Below are positions 51,031 to 59,993 of a DNA stretch of 64,000 bases, piece by piece. Source of the stretch: 62-47 sp044463945 (GTDB lineage Bacteria > Pseudomonadota > Alphaproteobacteria > Rhizobiales > Xanthobacteraceae). Location: NCBI GenBank assembly GCA_044463945.1, contig JBIQLW010000006.1, positions 80,484-144,483 of the forward strand. The letters run 5' to 3'. The notes under the pieces are model-generated. The model had not been told where the DNA came from. It did no database searches and saw nothing but the letters and a program-made list of their open reading frames with translations. Position 1 is the stretch's first letter. Every line of letters begins with the position of its first letter. The position numbers and the translations under genes were made by a program.

Positions 51031-52127
51031 TGAAAAACGATACGCGAGAGCTACCTGGGTTCACGGTAGCAGCCACGTCACGATTCGACTTCCTGTCGGA
51101 AGAATATGCAAATCTGTTTGCCGAGTCGTCCGCGACTGCATTTCAGCATCCGATGTGGCTCGACGCCATTTATCATAAGCTCGTTCCGCAACTAAAGGTC
51201 GACCCCCTCATAGTGACCGTTCGGGATGCGGCAAGCGGCCGTCTCGTCATGGTGCTCCCGCTGATGCGGCGGCGATATTGCGGGCTGCGCACGATCGAGT
51301 TTGCAGACCTTGGCGTGTCCGACTATGTGGCGCCTGTCGCCAGCGACGCGGCCATCGAGATGATCGCGGCCGACCCTTCCGTCTGCGAGCGCATCAATGC
51401 GGCGCTGAAGCCATTCGACATGTTGCGGATTCGGAAACTGCGCTTGCCCTCGACGGCCGTACAGAGGGTGTTTGGTGCGGCGGGTTGCTCGGAAATGTCG
51501 ATGGGCGCTTATGCGGTGCCGCTCAGTTCCGATGCCGCCGCCTGGCGCTCAAGCCACTTATCAGCGTCGTACTGCAAGGAGCTGGACAAGAAGTCTCGAC
51601 AATTGCATCGCAAGGGACAGGTGGCGTTTCATCGTTCGACCGATGTGGCGACGATCGAAGCAACACTTCTGAAGATGCGGGAATATCGCCGACAACGCTT
51701 CGAAACCGGAGACTTGCTACAGGATCAGATATATTTTGATTTCTATCTCGACATCGCGATCCGCGCCCGCTCGATGCTGAGCCGTCTCTACAGCGTGATG
51801 ATGGATGGCGTGCCCATCGCAGGAGCCATGTGTCTCTCGCACAAAGGCTCGCTTCTGATCATTCTCACCGGATTTGATCATAACACGTACAGGAGTCAGT
51901 CGCTCGGTTCCTTGACCTTCGATATGGTCGCGAAACACGCCATAAGCGTTGGCCATCGTGAGCTTGATTTCACGATTGGAGATGAGCCGTATAAAACGCA
52001 GTTCGGCGCCAAAAGAACGCCCATCTATCAGATCCTCCGCTCTGGAAGTATTTCCGGCGCCATCGCGGGAGCTGCGGTGCAGCGTTCGTCGTGGATCAGG
52101 GGCCTCGCGCAGCGTTTTGCGGAATGA
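51030..52127 (+). CDS. FemAB/CelD-type GNAT acyltransferase of EPS locus
   Basis: 365 residues from ATG 51030, coupled to the preceding stop. FQHPMWLDAIYHKLV, PLMRRRYCGLRTIEFADLGVSDYVAP and the core domain (RQLHRKGQVAFHRSTD, GVPIAGAMCLSHKGSLLIILTGFDHNTYRSQSLGSLTFDMVAKHA, LDFTIGDEPYKTQFG) match the BioF2/CelD acetyltransferase group. Such proteins acylate exported polysaccharide precursors or aid cellulose-type polymers. A longer frame upstream overlaps the previous gene and was rejected. Confidence 0.8.
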   Translation: MKNDTRELPGFTVAATSRFDFLSEEYANLFAESSATAFQHPMWLDAIYHKLVPQLKVDPLIVTVRDAASGRLVMVLPLMRRRYCGLRTIEFADLGVSDYVAPVASDAAIEMIAADPSVCERINAALKPFDMLRIRKLRLPSTAVQRVFGAAGCSEMSMGAYAVPLSSDAAAWRSSHLSASYCKELDKKSRQLHRKGQVAFHRSTDVATIEATLLKMREYRRQRFETGDLLQDQIYFDFYLDIAIRARSMLSRLYSVMMDGVPIAGAMCLSHKGSLLIILTGFDHNTYRSQSLGSLTFDMVAKHAISVGHRELDFTIGDEPYKTQFGAKRTPIYQILRSGSISGAIAGAAVQRSSWIRGLAQRFAE

Positions 52128-52407
52128 GGTTCGGAACCGATCATTGGCCATAGGCCGGTCGCGTCGCCTGCCGGGCAAGCACCGGGGCGTAGCTGGGGCC
52201 AGCCGCTCGGCGCACAAGCGCAACCCTGCTACCGCAAAAATGCGCATCGCCTGGACGCGACCCAGCCGAAGGTCGAAGGCCGGCGGCCGTGACTATTGCG
52301 GCCGGGTTTGTTAAAGCCGATGCGATATGGGAGCCGGTGCGGCACAGCGCGGCTGCCACGACATTTTGCGACATCACGCTCCAAACGATTTTGCTGGGAG
52401 GCAACAT

Positions 52408-53619
52408 ATGGCATCGGGAATCGGAAAATTGGGTGTTTTGTCGGCGGCGGTTGCGACATGCAGCCTGCTCGCCGCGGTCCCTGCGCTGGCGCAGGGCGTC
52501 AAGATCGGCATTCTCAACGACCAGTCCGGCGTCTACGCCGACTACGGCGGCAAGACCTCGATCGAGGCGGCCAAGATGGCGATCGAGGATTTTGGCGGCG
52601 AGGTGCTCGGCCACAAGATCGAGATCGTCGCGGCCGACCACCAGAACAAGCCGGACCTCGCGGTCAGCATCGCGCGTAAATGGTACGACAGCGATGGCGT
52701 CGACATGATTACCGAACTCACCACCTCGTCGGTGGCGCTGGCGGTGCAGGAAGTCGCCAAGGAGAAGAAGAAGATCGACATCGTGGTCGGCGCGGCTTCC
52801 TCCGCCGTCACCGGTGCCAACTGCACGCCTTACGGATTCCACTGGGCGTTCGACACCCACGCGCTCGCGGTCGGCACCGGCGGCGCGATGGTGAAGGCCG
52901 GCGGCGATAGCTGGTTCTTCCTCACCGTGGACTACGCCTTCGGCCACGCGCTGGAAAAGGACACCGGCGACATCGTGAAAGCCTCGGGCGGCAAGGTGCT
53001 CGGCGCGGTGCGGACCCCGCTCAACACCTCCGACTATTCCTCCTTCCTGTTGCAGGCGCAAAGCTCGAAGGCCAAGGTGGTCGGCCTCGCCAATGCCGGC
53101 GCGGACACCATCAACTCCATCAAGCAGGCGGCGGAGTTCGGCATCGTCGCCGGCGGCCAGAAGCTTGCGGCGCTGCTGCTGACGGCGTCGGAAGTCCACG
53201 GCCTCGGCCTCAAAGCGGCGCAGGGCACGGTGCTGACCGAGAGCTTCTACTGGGACCTCAACGACAAGACCCGCGAATTTTCCGAGCGCTTCTACAAGCG
53301 CACCAACCGAATGCCGAGCATGATCCAGGCCGGCACCTATTCCGCCACGCTGTCCTATCTCAAGGCGGTGAAGGCCGCCGGCACCAAGGATTCCGACGCC
53401 GTCGTCAAGAAGCTGAAGGAACTGCCGGTGAACGATGCGTTCACGACCGGCGGCAAGGTGCTGGCGAACGGCCGCATGGTGTCCGACCTCTACCTGTTCG
53501 AGGTCAAGAAGCCCGAGGAAAGCAAGCGCGACTGGGACTACTACAAGCTGCTCGCCAAGGTGCCGGGCGATACCGCCTATCCGTTGGCGAAGGACAGCGG
53601 CTGCCCGCTGACGAAGTGA
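52408..53619 (+). CDS. LivK-like ABC transporter substrate-binding protein (second orphan)
   Basis: 403 residues from ATG 52408 (strong GGGAGG upstream). Signal peptide GVLSAAVATCSLLAAVPALAQ. VKIGILNDQSGVYADYGGKTS, AADHQNKPDLAVSIARKWYD, ELTTSSVALAVQEVAKEKKK and VDYAFGHALEKDTGD align closely with the orphan binding protein at 28585. No permease or ATPase is adjacent. A CCTCTCC-TTAA-GGAGAGG hairpin follows. Confidence 0.9.
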   Translation: MASGIGKLGVLSAAVATCSLLAAVPALAQGVKIGILNDQSGVYADYGGKTSIEAAKMAIEDFGGEVLGHKIEIVAADHQNKPDLAVSIARKWYDSDGVDMITELTTSSVALAVQEVAKEKKKIDIVVGAASSAVTGANCTPYGFHWAFDTHALAVGTGGAMVKAGGDSWFFLTVDYAFGHALEKDTGDIVKASGGKVLGAVRTPLNTSDYSSFLLQAQSSKAKVVGLANAGADTINSIKQAAEFGIVAGGQKLAALLLTASEVHGLGLKAAQGTVLTESFYWDLNDKTREFSERFYKRTNRMPSMIQAGTYSATLSYLKAVKAAGTKDSDAVVKKLKELPVNDAFTTGGKVLANGRMVSDLYLFEVKKPEESKRDWDYYKLLAKVPGDTAYPLAKDSGCPLTK

Positions 53620-53628
53620 GCGCCTGAC

Positions 53629-53646
53629 CCTCTCCTTAAGGAGAGG
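53629..53646. terminator. Palindromic hairpin after the second binding-protein gene
   Basis: CCTCTCC-TTAA-GGAGAGG, a perfect 7-bp stem 10 bp after the stop. It lacks a T run, so intrinsic termination is doubtful; it may protect mRNA 3' ends. Confidence 0.45.
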
Positions 53647-53663
53647 ACCACGCGATCCGTCCG

Positions 53664-53715
53664 TGTCCCGGGTGCGATGCGGCGCAAGCGTCGCGCCGCT
53701 TCGCTGATCCGGGAC
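53664..53715. repeat. Intergenic palindromic repeat, CCGGG-ended family
   Basis: The element begins GTCCCGGGTGCGATGCGGC and ends CGCTGATCCGGGAC. Its arms are complementary and enclose a GC-rich core with the palindrome GGCGCAAGCGTCGCGCC-like pairing. It resembles the elements at 33491 and 53741. Confidence 0.6.
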
Positions 53716-53740
53716 CGTTACGAACGATACCGCTGATACG

Positions 53741-53787
53741 GTCCCGGCTCTGCGGTGCGGCATTGCACGCCGCACCGCGTCCGGGAC
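53741..53787. repeat. Intergenic palindromic repeat, CCGGG-ended family, second copy
   Basis: The element begins GTCCCGGCTCTGCGGTGCGG and ends CGCACCGCGTCCGGGAC, with long complementary arms. It lies 25 bp from the copy at 53664 and just before the end of the leftward lipocalin gene. Confidence 0.6.
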
Positions 53788-53806
53788 ACGCAGGGCCGTT
53801 CATCCC

Positions 53807-54910
53807 CTAATATCCCGTCATCTCCAGATAGCCGACGCCACTGTGGCTGCCGCGAAGGGCAATCGGCCCTTCCCAATAGGGAAAGCGCGTCGCCATCCAG
53901 CTTTGCGCATTGAGCGGCGCGCAATCGATCGCGAGGCCATGCGCGGGGATGGCGACACGCCATTGCGTCGGCACCCGCCGCCCGCCGACATCGGTGAACG
54001 CAAGCGGAGTCATCGCGATGGCGTCCGGCGGCAACGGCGTCGAGCGGCCGTCGCGACCGATCCAGTTGCCGGCGAAGTAGTGCCCGCCATCCTTCTGTCG
54101 CAACCGGAACAGCATCGCCTTGTCGCCGCTGTCGAGATGCAGCGAGAACCAGTCCCACCCGGTCTGGTCGGCCGCCAAGGGCTGGCTCGACCATTCGCGA
54201 TCGAGCCAAGCCACACCCGTCACCTCGACCGGCGCGCCGTCGAGTGTGATCCGTCCTGACACCGTGAAGAACGGCTGGCTGTAGTAATACGACGCCTGAC
54301 CGCGCTCGGACTTGCGGCTGTAGCCGCCCTCGCCCTGCAACACCACCGGCCGGCCGGCGTCGAGCCGCAGCGCGTAGCTGAAGCCCGCACCCGCTGCGCT
54401 CACCTGCAACGGCGCCAGTGCGCGGCCGTCGAACGGCGCGCCGTCTGCCGCCGCCAGCCGCCACCCATCGATCCACGCCTGGAACGGCGCGGCCTCGACG
54501 CCCGCCTGCCCGACGCCGCCGCGCGCAAACGTTTCGGCGAAGCGGTGAGCGCCGGCACTGGTCACCGCGGCGTGGCCCATCCACACTTGCTGATTCTCCC
54601 AGCCTTCACGTTGCGGACCGGGAGCCATCGCCTGACGGAACAGCGTCCATTGCGCGCCATAGGCGGCACCTTTTGCGTCGCGCAGATTGGCGGTGACGTA
54701 CCACCACTCGATACGGAAGTCGGGATGCGCGCCGAAATCCTTGGGAAACGCCAGCGCCCGCCCCGGCACCACCGGCGCGAAGCCCACCGCCTCATCGCCG
54801 AGCCCGGCGAAACCCTGTCCCTGCGCCAGCGCACGCCCGGAAAGCCCCAGCCCGACGAGGCCGGCGGCGACGGCGCGGCGTGACAAACGGTGGCGACGAT
54901 CAGCGCTCAT
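53807..54910 (-). CDS. AttH/CrtC-like lipocalin-domain secreted protein
   Basis: 367 residues. The N-terminus RLSRRAVAAGLVGLGLSGRALA is a Tat-type signal. Two lipocalin-like halves follow: FPKDFGAHPDFRIEWWYVTANL near residue 55 and GVAWLDREWSSQPLAADQTGWDWFSLHLDSG near 230, the signature region of the hydroxyneurosporene synthase-like/AttH family. It overlaps the end of the FtsX-type permease gene by 11 bp. Such trios export or deliver a hydrophobic molecule or lipoprotein-like cargo; the substrate is unknown. Confidence 0.83.
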   Translation of the reverse strand: MSADRRHRLSRRAVAAGLVGLGLSGRALAQGQGFAGLGDEAVGFAPVVPGRALAFPKDFGAHPDFRIEWWYVTANLRDAKGAAYGAQWTLFRQAMAPGPQREGWENQQVWMGHAAVTSAGAHRFAETFARGGVGQAGVEAAPFQAWIDGWRLAAADGAPFDGRALAPLQVSAAGAGFSYALRLDAGRPVVLQGEGGYSRKSERGQASYYYSQPFFTVSGRITLDGAPVEVTGVAWLDREWSSQPLAADQTGWDWFSLHLDSGDKAMLFRLRQKDGGHYFAGNWIGRDGRSTPLPPDAIAMTPLAFTDVGGRRVPTQWRVAIPAHGLAIDCAPLNAQSWMATRFPYWEGPIALRGSHSGVGYLEMTGY

Positions 54911-57368
54911 TGGCGAACATCTTCAACAGGACCGCGGGCTGCATCCGCGCCAGCCGGACGACCGGCAACAGTGTCGCGGCCAGAGCCGCCACCATGGCGA
55001 CGCCGAGCAGTTGCAGCAACTGGGCCGGGAACACCTGGAACGGCAGCCGCCAGCCGAACGCCTTGACGTTGACCACAGCGATCAGACACCACGCCACCGC
55101 GAGGCCGAGAGGCAGCGCCAGCAGCGCCGTGAGAAGCGCCACCGCCATGGTCTTCATCAGTTCGATGGCGGCCAGCCGCCGCCGCGTCAGGCCGATCGCC
55201 CACAGCGGCGCGAGATGCGGCAACCGCGAACCGCCGAGCGTGACGAGGCTGGTCAGCAGCGCGATGCCGGCGACGCCGAGCGTGAAGGTGTTGAGCGCGG
55301 CGGTCACCGCGAAGGTGCGGTTGAAGATGCGTTGGGAGTCCGCCCGCACCGCGGCCTGATCGGCAAGCTGGCGGTCATCGAGACGGAACCTTTCGCGTAA
55401 ACCCGCCACCACGCTGGCAACTTGTCCGGGCGCGACCAGCAGCCCGAACCGGGTCTGCCGCGCTTCGGGGAAATGCCGCGAGAGCGCATCAACATTGACC
55501 GCGAACTGCCCTTTCGGGTTGCCGTAATCGGCATAGATGCCGGCCACCTCAACCACCCAGTCGCCCCCCGGCGCGGCGACCCGCAGTTGGCCTCCAACAT
55601 CAAGGCCGATGCGGCGCGCCAGTTGCTCGCTGATGAACGCGGCAGCGCCGTCGCGCAGCCGATCCCAGCCGTCGGTAGCGCTGCGCAGCAGCGGCCAGCG
55701 CTGGCGAACCGTCGCGTGATCGGCAAGGCCCATGATCTCGACCGGCAAGCCGTCGATCCGCACCTCGGCGCGCGCGCCCGGCAGCACAGCGGCGACATCG
55801 GTACGCGCGGCGAGCCAGCGCCGGATTTCGGCAGCCTGCGTCTCATTCGCGGCGTTGATGTACACGTCGGCGGCCAGGCGGCCGTCGAGCCAGCGCGTGA
55901 AGGTGACGCTAAAGCTCTGCACCATGGTGCCGACGCCGACGTTCACCGCCAGCGCCAGCAAAAGCGCCATCAGCGCCAGCGACAGCCCCGGCAGTTGCTG
56001 GCGGCTGTCGGCCCAGAACCAGCCGGACAGCGCGCCGCGCGCGCTCGCCGCGCCGAGGCGTAACGTACCGTCGAGCAGCACCGGCAGCGCCAGCGCCGCC
56101 GCCAGCAACAGCGCCGCCAGCACGGCGAAGCCGGCGACCAGCGAATCGCCGAATAACAGACCCATAGCCGCGACCGCCAGCATCACCAGCGCCAGCACGC
56201 CTTGCCGGATCAGCCAGCGGCGCTGCGCCTGTTGCCATGCGTGGGGCTGCGCCGCGGCCAGCACCGGCAACCGCGCCATCCGCATCAGGCTTGCGGCGGC
56301 GGCCGCCAGCGCGCCGAGCACGCTCATGCCGATGCCGGCGAGCCACCATCGCGGTTGCAGCGACAGCGTGCCGGGCAACTCAGCGCCGTAGAGCCCGCGC
56401 AGGCTGGCGGCGACGTCGGGCAACAGCGCGGCGGCGATGACATAACCGCCGACCACGCCGAACAGTCCGCCGAGAAGGGCGATCATGACCACTTCAAACG
56501 TCGCCACCACGCTCAACTGCCGCGCCGAGACGCCGCAGGCGCGCAACGTCCGCAGTGTCGGCAACCGCTGCTCGAAGGCGAGCCCGATCGCCGAATTGAC
56601 GATGAACAGCCCGACGAGGAACGACAACAGCCCGAACGCAGTGAGGTTGAGATGGAAGCTGTCGGTCAGCCGCGCGAGATCGCTCTCGGTGTCCGGCGCC
56701 ACCCATTGCAACGCCACACCTGCGACCGTCGCCGGCAACGTCCGAGAATCCGGGGCCGGCGCACCGACCAGCAATCGCGAAACTTCGCCCGGCCTGCCGA
56801 GCACGCGCTGCGCCACGCCGATATCGACGAACAGCACGCCGGGCGCAAGCTGCGGCCGCACCGCGAGCGGCGGCAGTGCGACTGTCTCGTTGAGGCGCGG
56901 CGCGTCGCCCGCGGCGAGGCCGAGATCGGCCAGCGTTTCCGGTGCGACCAGCGTGCGGCCCGGCGGCGCGACGAAGGCGTGCAGGTCGTCCCCGTCACCC
57001 AGCGCGGCGACAGACGCCGCCTGCGGCGGCAGCGTCACCGGCTCGATGCCGATCAGGCGGTAGGCGCGCCCGTTGATCCTCACCCGCTCCTCCAGCACCG
57101 GCGATACCGGCCAGCCGGCACGGCGCAGATCGACGAACGCCGCTTGCGGAAAGGTCGCGCGCGCGGGATCGATCAGCATCGCGGTGCGCGCCCCGCCGAA
57201 CAGCGCGGCGGCGCGGTCATAGCTGATGCGAGCCTGCTGGTTGAGCGCCTGCACGCCGCTCCACAGCGCAGTGGCGGCGACCAGCCCGACCAGCAGCGTG
57301 GCGAATTGCATCGGATGCCGCCGCCAGTGGCTCAACAGCGTCGCCAGCACCCAGCCGGCGCGTCTCAT
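54900..57368 (-). CDS. FtsX/MacB-type ABC permease, double-module
   Basis: 822 residues from ATG 57368, coupled to the ATPase stop (ATGA). It has two FtsX domains, with large periplasmic loops after a first helix (MQFATLLVGLVAATALW) and near residue 500, and groups of three helices near 225-330 and in the C-terminus (ALNTFTLGVAGIALLTSLV, ATLLPVVRLARMQPAVLLKMF). These permeases act as mechanotransmitters or lipid/lipoprotein extractors rather than channels. Operon: ATPase, permease, lipocalin protein. Confidence 0.86.
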   Translation of the reverse strand: MRRAGWVLATLLSHWRRHPMQFATLLVGLVAATALWSGVQALNQQARISYDRAAALFGGARTAMLIDPARATFPQAAFVDLRRAGWPVSPVLEERVRINGRAYRLIGIEPVTLPPQAASVAALGDGDDLHAFVAPPGRTLVAPETLADLGLAAGDAPRLNETVALPPLAVRPQLAPGVLFVDIGVAQRVLGRPGEVSRLLVGAPAPDSRTLPATVAGVALQWVAPDTESDLARLTDSFHLNLTAFGLLSFLVGLFIVNSAIGLAFEQRLPTLRTLRACGVSARQLSVVATFEVVMIALLGGLFGVVGGYVIAAALLPDVAASLRGLYGAELPGTLSLQPRWWLAGIGMSVLGALAAAAASLMRMARLPVLAAAQPHAWQQAQRRWLIRQGVLALVMLAVAAMGLLFGDSLVAGFAVLAALLLAAALALPVLLDGTLRLGAASARGALSGWFWADSRQQLPGLSLALMALLLALAVNVGVGTMVQSFSVTFTRWLDGRLAADVYINAANETQAAEIRRWLAARTDVAAVLPGARAEVRIDGLPVEIMGLADHATVRQRWPLLRSATDGWDRLRDGAAAFISEQLARRIGLDVGGQLRVAAPGGDWVVEVAGIYADYGNPKGQFAVNVDALSRHFPEARQTRFGLLVAPGQVASVVAGLRERFRLDDRQLADQAAVRADSQRIFNRTFAVTAALNTFTLGVAGIALLTSLVTLGGSRLPHLAPLWAIGLTRRRLAAIELMKTMAVALLTALLALPLGLAVAWCLIAVVNVKAFGWRLPFQVFPAQLLQLLGVAMVAALAATLLPVVRLARMQPAVLLKMFANER

Positions 57369-58018
57369 GTCAGGTAACCGCCGCTGAGATGCAGCCGCCG
57401 GCCGAGCATCGCGGCAAGGCGCGTCGAGTGCGTCACCATCAGGAGGGCACAGCCGGCGCGCGCGACCAGTTCGCACAACAGACGCACCACCTCGCCGGCC
57501 GTCGCCTCGTCGAGATTGCCGGTCGGTTCATCGGCCAGCAGCAGCGCCGGCCTTGCCGCCAGCGCGCGGCCGATGGCGACGCGCTGCTGCTGCCCGCCGG
57601 ACAATTGCTCCGGATAACGCCTCAGCGTGGCGTCGAGGCCAAGCCGCGCGGTCAGTTCGGCCAGCCATGCCGGATCGTGCCGCCCGGCAAGCCGCGCCTG
57701 AAACGCGAGATTGTCGGCGACATCGAGGCTCGGCACCAGATTGAACTGCTGAAAGATCAGGCCGATGCGCTCGCGGCGCAGCGTGGCGCGCACGGCGTCC
57801 GGCAATCCGGTGACGCACCGATCCTCGATCCGGATTTCACCGCCATCGGCGTCGTCGAGTCCGGCGATCAGGTGCAGCAACGTGCTCTTGCCGCTGCCGG
57901 ATTCGCCGGTCAGCGCTACGCTCTCGCCGCGCGCCACCTCAAGGCTGACGCCGCGCAGCACGTCAACGCGCTCCTGTGCAGAGCGATAGCTCTTGGTGAG
58001 ACCGACGACTTTCAGCAT
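57365..58018 (-). CDS. ABC transporter ATP-binding protein, LolD/MacB type
   Basis: 217 residues. Walker A ALTGESGSGKSTLLHLIAGL, Q-loop LIFQQFNLVPSL, signature LSGGQQQRVAIGRAL, Walker B LLLADEPTGNLD and the His switch VTHS. The NLD and NLVPSL patterns are typical of the MacB/LolD/FtsE group. Powers the adjoining FtsX-type permease. Confidence 0.92.
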   Translation of the reverse strand: MLKVVGLTKSYRSAQERVDVLRGVSLEVARGESVALTGESGSGKSTLLHLIAGLDDADGGEIRIEDRCVTGLPDAVRATLRRERIGLIFQQFNLVPSLDVADNLAFQARLAGRHDPAWLAELTARLGLDATLRRYPEQLSGGQQQRVAIGRALAARPALLLADEPTGNLDEATAGEVVRLLCELVARAGCALLMVTHSTRLAAMLGRRLHLSGGYLT

Positions 58019-58070
58019 CGCAGCAACATTCGACCTCGGTGATCTGCTCTGGCACAGCAGTAAGGCACGA

Positions 58071-59294
58071 TCACGTTCGCCCCGCGCGAACCGCCGGCGC
58101 GTCCGTGCGATCCGGCACCAGCGCCAGCAATACCGTCAGCCCCATGAACAGCGCCGAGACGCCGAATACCCAGTGCGGCATATGCTGATCCATGATCCAG
58201 CCGAACAGCAGCGGCCCGACGATGCCGCCGATGTTGAAACCGGTCGAGACGATGCCGAAGGCGCGCCCGGCCGCGCCGGGCGGCGCGGCGTTACGCACCA
58301 TCATGTCGCGCGAGGGCGCGATGACGCCGCTGAGAAACCCGGCCATGGTGAGCGCCGCCAGCAGCCACGGCGGCGGCAGCGTGGTGAGGGCCACTGCCAG
58401 CACGATGAGCGCGTTGAGCGCGAAGCACAGCGCGGCCAATTGTCCGTGGCGCGCAGTGCGGTCGGCCAGCCAGCCGCCGGCCAGCACGCCGACCGCGCTC
58501 GCGCCAAGAAACGCGGTCAGCGCCAGATTGGCGCCCGAGAGCGAACTGCCATAGCCGGCCATCAGCGCGACGACGCCGAAGCTGCCGATGCCCGAGGTCG
58601 ACAGGCTCAGCAGCAGGAAGAACGCCGTCAGCACCAGCATCGCCCGCGTCATCACCGCGGCCGGCGCACCCGACGCGCCCGAGGCCGGAACGGCCGCGAC
58701 AGCGCCTGCATCGGGAATCCGCAAAGCCGCCAGCAACAACGCCGCCAGCGGTCCCATCGCGCCGGCGGCGATCAGCGTGCCGCGGCCGCCGAACGCGATC
58801 AGCAGGCCGGCGACGATCGCCGGCGCCACCGCGCCGCCGAGAAAGCCGGCAAAGGTATGAATCGAAAACGCCCGCCCCATCCGCGTCTCGTCCATGTGCG
58901 CGGCGAGAATCGCATAGTCGGCCGGATGATAGGCGCTGTTGGCGAGCCCCAGCATCGCCGCGCAGATAATCAGGCTGGCATAGCTCAGGTGCGCCGCCAG
59001 CAGAATAAGGGAGAGCCCCCCGATCCCAAGGCCAAGCAGCAAAATCCGTCGCGCACCGGCGCGATCGACCAGATAGCCGATCGGCGCCTGCGTCAGCCCC
59101 GACACCACCGCGAACACTGTCAGCGCCACGCCGAGCTCGACGAAGCCGACACCGAGCCGCTCCTTAAGGAACGGAAACAGCATCGGCAACACCAGGATGT
59201 AGAAATGGCTGACCCAATGCGCGATCGATATCCCGATCAGCGTACGCAGCGCCGCATCCGGTTCCCGCGAAGGATTGGCAACTCCGTCAACCAT
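58071..59294 (-). CDS. Major facilitator superfamily transporter
   Basis: 407 residues, 12 membrane segments. The loop 2-3 motif reads GYLVDRAGARRILLLGLGIGG, and the loop 8-9 counterpart GGWLADRTARHGQLAAL. GLANSAYHPADYAILAAHMDETRMGRAFSIHTFAGFLG resembles the fosmidomycin-resistance/YcaD-like group of efflux or sugar carriers. Substrate unknown. Separated by 52 bp from the leftward ABC operon, so possibly co-transcribed with it. Confidence 0.87.
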   Translation of the reverse strand: MVDGVANPSREPDAALRTLIGISIAHWVSHFYILVLPMLFPFLKERLGVGFVELGVALTVFAVVSGLTQAPIGYLVDRAGARRILLLGLGIGGLSLILLAAHLSYASLIICAAMLGLANSAYHPADYAILAAHMDETRMGRAFSIHTFAGFLGGAVAPAIVAGLLIAFGGRGTLIAAGAMGPLAALLLAALRIPDAGAVAAVPASGASGAPAAVMTRAMLVLTAFFLLLSLSTSGIGSFGVVALMAGYGSSLSGANLALTAFLGASAVGVLAGGWLADRTARHGQLAALCFALNALIVLAVALTTLPPPWLLAALTMAGFLSGVIAPSRDMMVRNAAPPGAAGRAFGIVSTGFNIGGIVGPLLFGWIMDQHMPHWVFGVSALFMGLTVLLALVPDRTDAPAVRAGRT

Positions 59295-59602
59295 GTTGCG
59301 GCGAAACTCCCATCCGCGCCAAGCCGCTATAACGTTCCGCGCGCCGGTCTGTCCATCGGCGGCGGCGCAGGGCCGCCCATGGGCGCGGCAAAATCCTTTG
59401 TGCCCCGGCCGCCGCCGGTATAAAAGGCCCGCATATCCGGAAACGCGCAGAGATTCGCCGGCGCCGTGCGTTATTCGCCGCCGTCATGCATCCAAAGCGT
59501 CCCGACGGCCGTTGTCTCTGATGGCTGGTCGATCAATCACGAGACGATCCCGTCGCGTCGCCGTCACCACGGCGGGCGCCGGATCGCCTTCACGGAGTTG
59601 AC
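59295..59602. other. Divergent intergenic stretch without recognisable gene
   Basis: 308 bp between the leftward MFS gene and the rightward small gene. It should hold promoters for both. Open frames here are Arg-rich with no family resemblance. I see no clear hairpin or palindromic operator. Confidence 0.45.
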
Positions 59603-59845
59603 ATGAAGAAGCCTAAACTGGAATTGGAAGAACCGCAGGCACGCAAGGTCGTGCGCGCCGACAAGCCGCCGACCGAAGGCTATTCGCTGGTCGTGGACGG
59701 TCATTTCAAGTCGCATCACGACACCGTCGAGGCCGCCGAGGAGGCGGGACGGGCGCTGAAGCAGCGCTACCGGATGTTGCAGGTCCAAGTCTATGACGCC
59801 GCGACCAAGACGCGCTCTATGATCCAGTTGCCGCCGGGCTCGTAA
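59603..59845 (+). CDS. Small conserved hypothetical protein
   Basis: 80 residues, soluble, basic start (MKKPKLELEEPQARKVVRAD) then YSLVVDGHFKSHHDTVEAAEEAGRALKQRY and a C-terminal strand LQVQVYDAATKTRSMI. The pattern of two strand-helix segments is coherent and GGAG precedes the ATG. I recognise no named family; similar small proteins are common in this bacterial group (from memory). Confidence 0.65.
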   Translation: MKKPKLELEEPQARKVVRADKPPTEGYSLVVDGHFKSHHDTVEAAEEAGRALKQRYRMLQVQVYDAATKTRSMIQLPPGS

Positions 59846-59993
59846 TCCGGGCGCTACGCCTTCAGAGCACCTGCCGCGCCACATACCACCCCCCGAGCGG
59901 AATTTCTGTATTGCGCTGTTGCGCCGCCGACACACAAATCGCGCGATCACGGTTGCGTGCGCCTCGGCGCTGTGCTTCTTTGCCCTCGTCAAC

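Noticed and set aside
52141..53775. Open frame of 544 codons on the - strand opposite the second binding protein
   Set aside because: Arg/His/Leu-rich antisense shadow; the + strand has signal peptide and family motifs.
59275..59601. Possible 108-residue + strand gene before the 80-residue protein
   Set aside because: Arg-rich, overlaps the MFS gene start and has no family resemblance.
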